The notes beneath the pieces were generated by a model. The model made no database searches and was not told the origin of the DNA. It saw only the letters and a program-made list of their open reading frames with translations. Positions 24,593 through 33,725 of a DNA stretch of 64,000 nucleotides are shown here, piece after piece (the stretch's first letter is position 1; each line of letters opens with the position of its first letter). Position numbers and translations under genes: made by a program. This DNA is from an uncultured Lachnospiraceae bacterium (GTDB taxonomy: Bacteria; Bacillota; Clostridia; Lachnospirales; Lachnospiraceae). The stretch spans positions 1 to 64,000 of the forward strand of contig CAJURH010000012.1 in assembly GCA_910588775.1 (NCBI GenBank). The letters are read 5' to 3'.

Positions 24593-25739
24593 CTATAAGG
24601 ATACCTTCTTTCCCATCTGAAGCGCCTGCCACTGTATTTACCTCGGCATTCTCCACAATGAAATCCATGACTCTGGTAAGGGCCACGTTTTCTCTGACGG
24701 ATTGCTCTCCGTACTGTTCTGCCAGTTCATCCAGCGTCATATCATAATCTTTCACCATCTGATCCGCTGTTTTCTTCATTTCCTCGTCGCTTAGACTGAA
24801 GCCTTCCTGGTCCATAATCGCCTGTAAGGTCAAGCTTTGTTTGAGCTTGCTTTCCGCATACTGCTGACTCTCTTCATCGATCTGTTCCTGGGTCATATTT
24901 TGCGATTTAAGAAACTCTTCCACAGACTGCCCCATCTGGTCTGCATAATCATTTATAGAATCCTTATATTCTTTAATGGCTCCTTTCAAATCCTCGTCTG
25001 GATATTCCTTAATCTCACTTTCTTCAACCACCTGATTCCATGCGGTGTTCTTAACGGATGAATCCGCTGTAAGCTTATTGCTCTCCTCCAGCTCTTTCTG
25101 AACGCTCTTTCTGTATTCTTCTATGTTTTTGGATTCGGTGTTATTCTTCACCCATTCTTCCGTCAACTCCGGAATCCTCTTGATGGCATTGACCGATACG
25201 GTAAATACAACCTCCTGGCCATTTAATTCCTCATTGCCATATTCCTCTGGGAAGGTCAGGTTCAAATCCCTTGTCTCACCCTTCTTTGCGCCAATAAGTC
25301 CATCCTCGAAACCATCAATAAACTGACCGCTTCCTATGGACAAGTCATAGTCCTGGGATGTCCCGCCGTCAAAGGCTTTGCCGTCCTTTTTCCCCACAAA
25401 GTCAATATTGACAATGTCGCCTTCCACCACTTTCGCCTCCGCGTCTTCCACTTCTTCCGCGGACGCGCTGAGCACGTTGTCAATCTGCATGTCAATGTCA
25501 TCTTCTGTAACGTCCTGTATGGTTTTGTCTACGGTAATGCCTTTATAATCCCCCAGTTTGACATAATCTTTGATTTCCTTGTCCGATACGGATACCAGTC
25601 TGCCTTCTAAGATGGCAGTCGATTCCCCTTTGCTGGATTTCTCCGATGATATTGATGAATCTTTCTCTTTGCCGCCACATCCTGTAGCCGCTGCCGCCAT
25701 GCACAGGGATAACAATACAATACATACTTTCCTTTTCAT
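24549..25739 (-). CDS. Trigger-factor-like peptidyl-prolyl isomerase lipoprotein
   Basis: A 396-residue protein with a lipoprotein signal (lipobox ATGC, Cys21), an FKBP-type PPIase domain at about 105-205 (VEGDIVNIDFVGKKDGKAF, FPEEYGNEELNGQEVVFTV) and a helical trigger-factor C-terminal domain ending in an acidic tail. The ribosome-binding N-domain motif of true trigger factor is absent. It is therefore expected to act outside the membrane as a folding chaperone, comparable in role to PrsA. Start ATG 25739 with GAGGAG 10 nt upstream; another ATG at 25757 is less well placed. Upstream of and overlapping dacF. Confidence 0.88.
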   Translation of the reverse strand: MKRKVCIVLLSLCMAAAATGCGGKEKDSSISSEKSSKGESTAILEGRLVSVSDKEIKDYVKLGDYKGITVDKTIQDVTEDDIDMQIDNVLSASAEEVEDAEAKVVEGDIVNIDFVGKKDGKAFDGGTSQDYDLSIGSGQFIDGFEDGLIGAKKGETRDLNLTFPEEYGNEELNGQEVVFTVSVNAIKRIPELTEEWVKNNTESKNIEEYRKSVQKELEESNKLTADSSVKNTAWNQVVEESEIKEYPDEDLKGAIKEYKDSINDYADQMGQSVEEFLKSQNMTQEQIDEESQQYAESKLKQSLTLQAIMDQEGFSLSDEEMKKTADQMVKDYDMTLDELAEQYGEQSVRENVALTRVMDFIVENAEVNTVAGASDGKEGILIDEDSAEDEEETEED

Positions 25740-25834
25740 GATAAATAATCTCCTCATTCTCTATGATTCATATTATGAAATTGCGAAACAATTTTTCTGC
25801 AATCATCTATGTAATTCATATGCTTTTTATATTA

Positions 25835-27271
25835 TTAAGACATCTCAGGAACTGGCGTGGGTCTAACCGGATCAAACACTTCTTTGGCGTTGAATAAATC
25901 TTCCACCAACTCTGGATTGTAATACATTCTATATCCATCCAGGTTTCTGCGCCCCATCCGCAGATAATTGGGCGCAAGCTGCACCCATAGCCGGCTAGAA
26001 TCCACATTGCAGTAATAATCAAATCCCTGAGATTTCAAATAATCAAATTTTTCCCCAGAGTAATTCTCCGCTCCGGCCAAATCTGCGCCAAAAGCAAATA
26101 TAATCTTATCGGTTCCTCCTATAATCGGCGCAACGTACGTAAGCCATTTCTCCGTATCTGTTTTCAGCCGTTCCAATGAACTTTCTCCTACATTAATGTG
26201 CCCCCATGTGTGGCTGGCAAACGCCCATCCACTGTCCTTCATGGCCTTCGCCGTCTCTGTGGCCTTCGCCACTTCTTCATCCCAGTTAAAATCCAGGTGA
26301 TTGTTTAAATACACACACTGCAACTCGTCCAATTCCTGACGAGTCTTGTAGACGCCGTCAGTACGATATCCCAACACCCCTTCATAACCGGTCAAAGCAA
26401 TAATTCCCTTGGCTCCCCGGTAAGAAAAATCCGGGTGTTCCTCCACGAAGGCGTCAATCAGAGGAACCATGTCGTAATTTCCCACAGAAACGCTGCCATC
26501 CGCCTCTATATACTCTGCCTTTACCTGACCGTTCTCATCCACAACCAGGCGACTGGCCATACCGTCCCCATCCATATAATGATAATAGCTCACATCATCC
26601 TGAGAAAGGACAAAAGGCTGTTTTCCTGGCGGCAGCAAAATCTTGCCGGGAACCATGTTCCCATTTTCATCTTTTACCGCCATATCTTCTAGCGTAACCA
26701 TCACGAAACCTTTGTCATACATGGCTTGGGTGATTTTCTCAAATTCCCCGATGGTGGTCATTACCTGATTGTACCCGGCTGTATCCGAATCCCCGTCAAA
26801 AGCCAGGGCTGGATCTTTAATTAATGTATGATAAAACACATGAGTCACCTGATCCGGCGTCCAGGGCACGCAGGAGGCTTTGGTCTCCTCCATCTCGGCT
26901 ATTGCCTTGGTATACGCCGCATTCTCCGGCTGACTTTTCAGCAGTTCAATGGCTTTGTCATAGTCATACATGGACGCCATCCGCTGCGCCTGCTGTAAAA
27001 TTTCATCCGATGTTTCTTGCTCTTTCTCGGAAGAAGATTCCGCACCAGAATGGTCTTGTACGGAATCCTCAGCTACGGCATTGCCGGACAGATCTTCGAT
27101 GTCCCGCGGTTTGCTTTTAAATGCGATCCCAGTATTTGAAGACGTAGCGCTTTCCTCCGAAGCCGTACCTGAAGTAGTCAAATCCTCTGAAAATGGCATG
27201 ATATGCCGACAGCCACCGACTCCCGTGCCTAAACACAGCACAGAAATTACCAGAACCAATCGTTTCTTCAT
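25835..27271 (-). CDS. Polysaccharide-deacetylase-like lipoprotein, paralogue 1
   Basis: A 478-residue protein with a lipoprotein signal (lipobox VGGC, Cys21), a Ser/Glu-rich linker, a short helical segment (YDKAIELLKSQPENAAY) and a NodB-like catalytic domain. Metal-site motifs are present: SQDDVSYY as the Asp-Asp motif and SHTWGH as the H-x3-H motif. Such enzymes remove acetyl groups from peptidoglycan or other glycans; the substrate here is unknown. It lies directly downstream of a closely related gene (27329-28786) in the same orientation, with 57 bp between them. Confidence 0.82.
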   Translation of the reverse strand: MKKRLVLVISVLCLGTGVGGCRHIMPFSEDLTTSGTASEESATSSNTGIAFKSKPRDIEDLSGNAVAEDSVQDHSGAESSSEKEQETSDEILQQAQRMASMYDYDKAIELLKSQPENAAYTKAIAEMEETKASCVPWTPDQVTHVFYHTLIKDPALAFDGDSDTAGYNQVMTTIGEFEKITQAMYDKGFVMVTLEDMAVKDENGNMVPGKILLPPGKQPFVLSQDDVSYYHYMDGDGMASRLVVDENGQVKAEYIEADGSVSVGNYDMVPLIDAFVEEHPDFSYRGAKGIIALTGYEGVLGYRTDGVYKTRQELDELQCVYLNNHLDFNWDEEVAKATETAKAMKDSGWAFASHTWGHINVGESSLERLKTDTEKWLTYVAPIIGGTDKIIFAFGADLAGAENYSGEKFDYLKSQGFDYYCNVDSSRLWVQLAPNYLRMGRRNLDGYRMYYNPELVEDLFNAKEVFDPVRPTPVPEMS

Positions 27272-27328
27272 TTATGTTCTCCCCTTTTTCTAAAAAAATC
27301 CCCTTCGCGTGTTTTTATATCTGTATTA

Positions 27329-28786
27329 TCATGACATAGGCGGCACGGGCACCGGCCGTACTGGATCAAACACTGCTTTTGCATCAAAAAGGTCCGCCAA
27401 CAAATCTGGATTGTAATACATTCTGTACCCATCCAAATTCCTGCGCCCCATCCGCAGATATGTATCTCTAAGCTGCACCCAGTATTGGCTGGAATCCACA
27501 TTACAGAAATAGTCAAACCCCTGGCTCTTCAGATAATCAAATTTCTCACCAGAATAGTCTTCCGCGCCGCAAATATCCGCGCCAAAAGCAAAAATTATGG
27601 TGTCTACCGGCTCCACAATGGGTTTAACATAGTCCAGCCATTTCTGCGTATCTGTCTGCAAATCTTCCAAAGACCGCTCGCCTACGTTGATATGGCCCCA
27701 TGTGTGACTGGCAAATTCCCATCCATCCTCCCGCATGGCTTGGGCAACCTGTTTTGCCTGGGCAACCTGTTCTTCATAATTAAAGTCTGGATTCTCCTGA
27801 AGATATTTCACCTGGTTTTCATCCAGATTTTCCCGGGTCTTGTACGCAATGTCTGTATAATACCCCAATACGCCATTGTACCCGGTCAGCGCCAAAATAC
27901 CTTTTGCGCCGCGGTAAGAGAAATCCGGATGCTCTTCCACAAACCGATCGATTAATGGAACCATGTCATAATCCCCAACCGCCACTGTGCCGTCTTCCTG
28001 CACGTATTCGTTTTTGATATCGCCGTTCTCATCCACGATTAGTTTCTGGGCATAGCCATCCCCAACCATGTAATGATAATAACTCACATCATCCTGAGAA
28101 AGAACGAAGGGCTGCTTGCCCGGTGGTAGCAGAATCTCCCCCCTCTGCATCACCCGGTTGCCCTGTTCATCCGTTACCACAGTCGCCATATCTTTCAGAC
28201 TGACCATGACGAACCCCCGCTCGTACATGCTCTGGGTAATGGCGTTGAACTCCTGAATCGTCGTCATAACCTGATTATATCCAGCCTCTTTGGAGTCTCC
28301 ATCAAAAGATTTGGCCGGCTCTGCAATCAGCGTATGGTAAAAAATATGAGTCACTTCTTCAATCGGCCAGGAAACGCATGATTCCTTCGCTGCCCGATAG
28401 TCGCTTACCTTTTGCTGCATTTCGGCATTCGCCTGGTAATCCCCCTGTTCCTGCAGCATGGCAATGGCTCCATCGTAATCATACATGGCCGCCAGCCTGT
28501 CCGCCTGTTCCATAACATCCGTTTTTTTCACTTTCTGCTGGCCCGCTGTCTGCTGAACGTGCTCTGCGGCGACCGCCTGATGCGCCGCCTGGGCTTTGAC
28601 CCCTCCATCGCGCTTCCCAGCAATCGAATACACCCCAAGGGCAACCGCCGATACCACAGCCACAACAGTCACTCCTGCTAAAATATAAAGATTCTTTCGT
28701 ACTTGTGCTTCTCGGCGTTCACGTTGGATGACTACAGCGTGCCGTCTTCGCTCATCATAGCTCATCGGCTGCTCTTTTTGTTCCAT
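27329..28786 (-). CDS. Polysaccharide-deacetylase-like membrane protein, paralogue 2
   Basis: A 485-residue protein. Cytoplasmic basic N-terminus, one membrane-spanning segment (about 32-53, ILAGVTVVAVVSAVALGVYS), a linker, a helical segment (YDYDGAIAMLQEQGDYQAN) and a NodB-like domain with SQDDVSYY and SHTWGH. It is collinear with the neighbouring lipoprotein over the whole extracytoplasmic part, with long identical blocks (LLPPGKQPFVLSQDDVSYYH), but anchored by a transmembrane helix instead of a lipid. AAGGAG lies 10 nt before the ATG. Probably first gene of a two-gene unit. Confidence 0.82.
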   Translation of the reverse strand: MEQKEQPMSYDERRRHAVVIQRERREAQVRKNLYILAGVTVVAVVSAVALGVYSIAGKRDGGVKAQAAHQAVAAEHVQQTAGQQKVKKTDVMEQADRLAAMYDYDGAIAMLQEQGDYQANAEMQQKVSDYRAAKESCVSWPIEEVTHIFYHTLIAEPAKSFDGDSKEAGYNQVMTTIQEFNAITQSMYERGFVMVSLKDMATVVTDEQGNRVMQRGEILLPPGKQPFVLSQDDVSYYHYMVGDGYAQKLIVDENGDIKNEYVQEDGTVAVGDYDMVPLIDRFVEEHPDFSYRGAKGILALTGYNGVLGYYTDIAYKTRENLDENQVKYLQENPDFNYEEQVAQAKQVAQAMREDGWEFASHTWGHINVGERSLEDLQTDTQKWLDYVKPIVEPVDTIIFAFGADICGAEDYSGEKFDYLKSQGFDYFCNVDSSQYWVQLRDTYLRMGRRNLDGYRMYYNPDLLADLFDAKAVFDPVRPVPVPPMS

Positions 28787-28950
28787 CCACTCATATCTCC
28801 TTCACATCTTTTGTCTATGATATGCAATAAGCCTTGTTCTTTATGTATATCCCTTAGCATTCCATTATGCTCTTTGACATATCAATTTATATTCTTAAGA
28901 TACATATTGATTGTATTATAGCATAGATTCGAACTTTTTCAACTTTCTAT

Positions 28951-28979
28951 TTGCCTTTTATTGAAAAGAATGCTAGAAT
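28951..28979 (+). promoter_or_regulatory. Sigma-A promoter of the 145-residue membrane protein gene
   Basis: -35 TTGCCT (28951-28956) and -10 TAGAAT (28974-28979) with a 17 bp spacer, about 50 nt before the ATG at 29036. Confidence 0.65.
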
Positions 28980-29035
28980 ATACAGGAATTAAAAGAATCT
29001 CTGGAGAGACTTTTGTAGATAAAAGGAGGAAAAAG

Positions 29036-29473
29036 ATGAAACTCTGGATGGTGCTGCTGATTATTCTTGTTATACTTGTAATCGTGCTGGCTGTCCTTTA
29101 TTTTCTGGGTAAAAAAGCACAGAAGAAGCAGGAAGCACAGCAAGCGCAAATAGAAGCTGCAAAACAAACAGTTTCTATGCTGATCATTGATAAAAAACGA
29201 ATGCCCCTCAAGGAAACGGGCCTTCCCCAAGTGGTAATTGACCAGACGCCCAAATTGATGCGTAGGGTAAAACTGCCTGTGGTCAAAGCAAAGGTTGGTC
29301 CAAAAATCATGACTCTCATCAGTGACGAGAAAATATTTGATTTAATTCCCGTCAAAAAAGAAGTGAAAGCACAGGTCAGCGGCATTTATATCGTTGGCGT
29401 CAAAGGCGTGCGAGGCCCACTGGAAACGCCTGTGAAGAAAAAAGGATTTTTCTCCAAATTTAAAAAGAATTAA
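29036..29473 (+). CDS. Small single-pass membrane protein of unknown function
   Basis: A 145-residue protein. The start is ATG 29036 because AAAGGAGG lies immediately upstream; an in-frame upstream ATG at 28961 overlaps the promoter. It has one very hydrophobic N-terminal helix (about 3-25, LVIVLAVLYFLG), a Lys/Gln/Ala-rich helical stretch (KKAQKKQEAQQAQIEAAKQ) and a soluble part ending in basic KKKGFFSKFKKN. I do not recognise a named family. It converges on V-ATPase operon 1 and shares a bidirectional terminator with it. Confidence 0.7.
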   Translation: MKLWMVLLIILVILVIVLAVLYFLGKKAQKKQEAQQAQIEAAKQTVSMLIIDKKRMPLKETGLPQVVIDQTPKLMRRVKLPVVKAKVGPKIMTLISDEKIFDLIPVKKEVKAQVSGIYIVGVKGVRGPLETPVKKKGFFSKFKKN

Positions 29474-29517
29474 AAAAAAGCATTTCAACCATTTATTTCC
29501 GGTTGAAATGCTTTTTT
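29474..29517. terminator. Bidirectional terminator between the small membrane protein gene and ntpD
   Basis: A perfect 17-bp stem (29474-29490 with 29501-29517) with a 10-nt loop has A-runs on the left and T-runs on the right, so it ends in a T-run on both strands. It closes V-ATPase operon 1 on the minus strand and the 145-residue gene on the plus strand. Confidence 0.92.
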
Positions 29518-29523
29518 CATCTA

Positions 29524-30210
29524 TTACTCTGCTTTCGCTAAAGCCTTCTCCTTGGCTTTGTCTTTGAACTGGTGAGCGTCCTCCAGTATCATATCCTTTA
29601 CCTTGATCAGACGAATCTGGGTACTTCTCTCATTTTCATCTAGTTTCATGGTAATATATTTGATATTGGCCTGCGCCTCTGGAATAATTACATGTTCTAG
29701 CGCGTTTACACGACGGCGGGTCTTTTCAATCTCCGCTGACATGAGCTGGCAGGCTTTCTCTATTTCAGCCAGTTTCAACATATCTGGCAAAATATCTGCC
29801 AGGGACTTCACTGCCCCGTCCAAATCGCTGGAAGTAAACGCAAAACCATAAGAATAGATATCATTTGCATCCGCTGTCCTGGTCTTATATTCAAAGACAG
29901 GAACATCCACACTCATGACATTTCTCTTACCTGTTTCCAGATACACTTCCTGTTTAGGAGCCATCAAAGCTGCATTTAAGATCTGCTCTGACATTCCGGC
30001 TTTAGCAATTACGAAATTTATATTGGAAGACTTGATTCCGGCCTCTACTTTCAACCGCAATGCCATATTCTCCCTTACCAAATCCAGAAACTGACGCATC
30101 AGTTCATCCCGTTTATCTTTCAAAAGCTTGTGGCCTTTGACTGCTGTCTTCAGCTTATTTTTCTGCCGAGTCAGCTCCATACGGGTTGGATTCACCTGCG
30201 TAGATGCCAA
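29524..30210 (-). CDS. ntpD: V-type ATPase subunit D (central stalk), operon 1
   Basis: Long coiled-coil rotor subunit, 228 residues, linking the A3B3 head to the membrane ring. It has the family start ASTQVNPTRMELTRQKNKLKTA and the C-terminal helix with TRRRVNALEHVIIP. The start codon is TTG at 30210, preceded by AAGGTGA 6 nt upstream; the next Met (residue 11) would remove conserved residues. Last gene of operon 1. Confidence 0.95.
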   Translation of the reverse strand: MASTQVNPTRMELTRQKNKLKTAVKGHKLLKDKRDELMRQFLDLVRENMALRLKVEAGIKSSNINFVIAKAGMSEQILNAALMAPKQEVYLETGKRNVMSVDVPVFEYKTRTADANDIYSYGFAFTSSDLDGAVKSLADILPDMLKLAEIEKACQLMSAEIEKTRRRVNALEHVIIPEAQANIKYITMKLDENERSTQIRLIKVKDMILEDAHQFKDKAKEKALAKAE

Positions 30211-30228
30211 ATCCCTTCACCTTCCTTC

Positions 30229-31602
30229 CTAGTATTTCCCGTAATGTTCATCCAGGAATTTCTCGTCGATACGTTTCAGCTCACTCCTGGGAAGGATAGA
30301 CAGCAATTTCCAGCCAACGGTGAGAGTTTCCTCAATATCCCGGTTGCCCAAATAACCTTGAGATACATATTCTTGCTCAAATGCATCTGCAAACTTAGCA
30401 TAAATCAGGTCAACATCAGACAGCGCAGCTTCACCCAAGATGGTCATCAATTCCTTCGCGTCTTTTCCACGAGAATACGCGGAGAAAAGCTGGTTCATGG
30501 TGTTGGCATGGTCCGCACGGGTCTTGCCTTCGCCGATACCCTTATCCTTCAGACGGGATAGAGACGGCAATACGTCGATGGGCGGCTCAATTCCTCTACG
30601 ATACAATTCACGGCTTAAGATAATCTGACCCTCTGTGATATATCCGGTCAAGTCAGGGATCGGATGGGTCTTATCATCTTCAGGCATGGTCAGAATCGGG
30701 ATCATAGTGATACTTCCCTTCTTCCCTTCCTGTCTTCCGGCACGCTCATACAGTGTCGCCAGGTTGGTGTACATGTATCCAGGATAACCACGACGACCTG
30801 GAACTTCCTTACAAGCTGCGGATACCTCACGCAGAGAGTCGGCGTAGTTGGTAATATCAGTCAGGATAACCAGCACGTGCATATCTTTCTCAAATGCCAG
30901 GAACTCTGCACAGGTCAGAGCCATTTTCGGTGTAGCGATACGCTCTACAGCCGGGTCATCGGCCAGGTTGATGAAGAGAACCGTACGGTCAATGGCTCCT
31001 GTCTCTTTAAAGCTCTCTACGAAGAAGTTGTACTCCTCGAAAGTGATACCCATGGCAGCAAATACAACGGCGAAGTTCTCGTCTTTACCGCGTACCTTTG
31101 CCTGTCTGGCGATCTGCGCAGCCAGATTGTTATGGGGCAGACCAGAACAGGAGAAAATTGGCAGTTTCTGTCCACGAACCAGTGTGTTCAGACCATCAAT
31201 AGCGGACACACCAGTCTGGATAAATTCTTCTGGATAGCTTCTTGCCGCGGGATTCATAGCAAGACCGTTGATGTCACGACGTTCTTCGGGCAGAATTTCC
31301 GGACCATCGTCGATGGCGCGGCCCATTCCGTCAAATACACGTCCCAGCATATCTCCAGAAACGCCAAGTTCTACACCTTTTCCCAGGAAACGCACTTTAC
31401 TGTTGGACAGGTTGATACCAGTTGAATCTTCATACAACTGTACCAGCGCTTCGCTTCCGTTAATTTCCAATACTTTACAACGACGAATTTCACCGTTGGC
31501 AAGCTCAATCTCGCCCAACTCATCAAATGTTACGTTTTCCACGCCCTGTACCAGCATCAAAGGACCGGCTACTTCTTGTATAGTACGATATTCTTTTGGC
31601 AT
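30229..31602 (-). CDS. ntpB: V-type ATPase subunit B (non-catalytic head subunit), operon 1
   Basis: A 457-residue nucleotide-binding-fold subunit that alternates with subunit A in the hexamer. Signature sequences: LPIFSCSGLPHNNLAAQIARQA in place of a functional P-loop, VLVILTDITNYADSLREV, and PDLTGYITEGQI with the arginine-finger region downstream. AGGGGG precedes the ATG by 9 nt. It starts 1 nt after the ntpA stop codon, suggesting coupled translation for equal subunit ratio. Confidence 0.97.
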   Translation of the reverse strand: MPKEYRTIQEVAGPLMLVQGVENVTFDELGEIELANGEIRRCKVLEINGSEALVQLYEDSTGINLSNSKVRFLGKGVELGVSGDMLGRVFDGMGRAIDDGPEILPEERRDINGLAMNPAARSYPEEFIQTGVSAIDGLNTLVRGQKLPIFSCSGLPHNNLAAQIARQAKVRGKDENFAVVFAAMGITFEEYNFFVESFKETGAIDRTVLFINLADDPAVERIATPKMALTCAEFLAFEKDMHVLVILTDITNYADSLREVSAACKEVPGRRGYPGYMYTNLATLYERAGRQEGKKGSITMIPILTMPEDDKTHPIPDLTGYITEGQIILSRELYRRGIEPPIDVLPSLSRLKDKGIGEGKTRADHANTMNQLFSAYSRGKDAKELMTILGEAALSDVDLIYAKFADAFEQEYVSQGYLGNRDIEETLTVGWKLLSILPRSELKRIDEKFLDEHYGKY

Positions 31603-31603
31603 T

Positions 31604-33373
31604 CTACTGGTCCCCCTTTCCTAATACATTCGCAATTTCAGTTGAAAGCTCTGTATTAACTTTCTCATACTCTTCAGTAATGTTTTCTTCCAACGTATAT
31701 TTATAACGTCCAATACGTTCACGAACATCCATCTTAATCAGACCATTGATATCTGCGCCTTTTTCCAGAGCTTCTACACATTCCTCATAGAAAGCCATTA
31801 CCAATTTCATCATGTAATGCTGCTTCTGAAGAGAGGTGTAGGTATCTACATCATGGAAAGAGTTCTGATGCAGGAAGTCCTCACGGATAGAACGGGCAGC
31901 TTCCATTTTCAGACGGTCAGCCGGAGACAATGCATCCATACCTACCATCTTAACGATTTCATCCAATTCAGATTCATCCTGCAAAAGCCCCATCATCTTA
32001 CCGCGCAGTTCCATCCAGTCCGTTTCTACATTGTTATTGAACCAATCTGACATACTGTCCAGATACAGAGAGTAACTGGTCAGCCAGTTGATTGCCGGGA
32101 AGTGACGTTTGTAAGCCAGGTTTGCATCCAATCCCCAGAACACCTTAACAATACGCAAAGTTGCCTGAGATACGGGCTCAGATGTATCACCACCTGGCGG
32201 GGATACGGCTCCGATAGCAGACAGAGCGCCTGTACGTCCGTCCTTACCCAATGCAACTACGTGTCCGGCGCGCTCATAGAACTGAGCCAGACGGCTTCCC
32301 AGGTAAGCGGGATAACCTTCTTCACCAGGCATTTCCTCCAGACGACCGGACATCTCACGAAGAGCCTCGGCCCAACGGGATGTGGAGTCTGCCATCAGGG
32401 CTACGGAATAACCCATATCACGGAAATACTCTGCAATGGTAATACCTGTATAAATAGACGCCTCACGAGCGGCCACAGGCATATCGGATGTGTTGGCGAT
32501 CAGCACAGTCCTCTCCATCAAGGAATGTCCTGTCTTGGGATCCTGCAGTTCTGGGAACTCATTCAAAACGTCGGTCATCTCGTTTCCACGCTCGCCGCAG
32601 CCGATGTAAACCACGATGTCGGCCTCAGCCCATTTCGCCAGCTGATGCTGAATAACGGTTTTACCGCTTCCGAAAGGCCCTGGTACGGCTGCCACACCGC
32701 CTTTGGCGATGGGGAACATACAGTCAACGACACGCTGACCTGTTACCAAAGGCATTTCCGGCGGCAGTTTCTTCTGATACGGACGGCCCTTACGCACTGG
32801 CCATTTCTGCATCAGAGTCAGCTCTTCGTCGCCTTTGTCTGTAGTAACTACAGCAACCACTTCTTCTACTGTAAATTCACCAGATTTGATTTCTTTAACA
32901 GTTCCACTGACGCCTGGCGGCACCATGATTTTCTGCTCAACGACAATCGTCTCCTGAACGGTTCCCAATACGTCGCCGCCCTCTACGCTGTCGCCTTTCT
33001 TCGCAACCGGGACAAATTTCCACTTCTTATCCCTTTTCAGCGCTGGCACTTCCACACCACGCTGCAGGCTGTTGCTGTTTGTAGCCTTCATAATATCATC
33101 CAACGGACGCTGAATTCCATCGTAGATACTGGTTATCAGTCCTGGCCCCAGTTCTACGGACAGAGGCGCTTCGGTAGATTCCACAGGCCCTCCTGGTCCA
33201 AGGCCGGCGGTTTCCTCATATACCTGTATGGAGGCTTCGTCGCCGTGCATCTCAATGATCTCGCCGATCAGACGCTGGTCACTAACACGCACCACGTCGT
33301 ACATGTTCGCGTCCCTCATCCCCTCAGCGATAACCAGCGGACCTGCCACTTTCTTTATCGTTCCTTTACTCAT
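31604..33373 (-). CDS. ntpA: V-type ATPase catalytic subunit A, operon 1
   Basis: A 589-residue catalytic subunit with P-loop GPFGSGKT near residues 228-235, the V/A-type bulge domain (about 110-190), catalytic Glu in GCGERGNEM, and ADSTSRWAEALREM. The N-terminal beta barrel (GTIKKVAGPLVIAEGM) is normal. Length matches the family and no disruptive change is seen. Paralogue of the operon 2 gene at 51052-52818, whose P-loop reads GGFGTGKT. Confidence 0.97.
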   Translation of the reverse strand: MSKGTIKKVAGPLVIAEGMRDANMYDVVRVSDQRLIGEIIEMHGDEASIQVYEETAGLGPGGPVESTEAPLSVELGPGLITSIYDGIQRPLDDIMKATNSNSLQRGVEVPALKRDKKWKFVPVAKKGDSVEGGDVLGTVQETIVVEQKIMVPPGVSGTVKEIKSGEFTVEEVVAVVTTDKGDEELTLMQKWPVRKGRPYQKKLPPEMPLVTGQRVVDCMFPIAKGGVAAVPGPFGSGKTVIQHQLAKWAEADIVVYIGCGERGNEMTDVLNEFPELQDPKTGHSLMERTVLIANTSDMPVAAREASIYTGITIAEYFRDMGYSVALMADSTSRWAEALREMSGRLEEMPGEEGYPAYLGSRLAQFYERAGHVVALGKDGRTGALSAIGAVSPPGGDTSEPVSQATLRIVKVFWGLDANLAYKRHFPAINWLTSYSLYLDSMSDWFNNNVETDWMELRGKMMGLLQDESELDEIVKMVGMDALSPADRLKMEAARSIREDFLHQNSFHDVDTYTSLQKQHYMMKLVMAFYEECVEALEKGADINGLIKMDVRERIGRYKYTLEENITEEYEKVNTELSTEIANVLGKGDQ

Positions 33374-33398
33374 TAGAACTAATCACTCACCTTCCTGA

Positions 33399-33725
33399 TC
33401 AATTATTGCTAAAGAGAATATCCGATCCAACTGCCTGCTCCACAGACTTCTTGACGCCTTCCACGCCCGCGCCCGTATTGCCAAACACGCCAGGGATCTG
33501 GATAATCGCCGGCATCAGTTCCTCACGATACTTCTCCACTTCATTCTTGAGCAAATTTGCCAAGTTCTCCGTTATATAGATAACGGCATACTCACCTCCG
33601 GCCAACTGCGCAAGTTTCTTCTTTGCACTTTCCAGGTCTGTTTCTGTCACCGGAAATGTATCAAGACCCAGCGCTGCGAAGCCGTAAATGCTGTCATAAT
33701 CACCAATTACTGCAATCTTATACAT
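33399..33725 (-). CDS. ntpG: V-type ATPase subunit F (NtpG), operon 1
   Basis: A 108-residue small Rossmann-like subunit of the central stalk, starting MYKIAVIGDYDSIYGF and carrying VIYITENLANLL and PGVFGNTGAGVEGVKKSVE. The start codon overlaps the end of ntpC by 8 nt. The order ntpC-ntpG-ntpA matches Enterococcus hirae. Confidence 0.93.
   Translation of the reverse strand: MYKIAVIGDYDSIYGFAALGLDTFPVTETDLESAKKKLAQLAGGEYAVIYITENLANLLKNEVEKYREELMPAIIQIPGVFGNTGAGVEGVKKSVEQAVGSDILFSNN

Noticed and set aside
32102..33376. Open frame of 424 codons on the plus strand
   Set aside because: Antisense of ntpA, rich in His and Cys, with no ribosome site or family resemblance.
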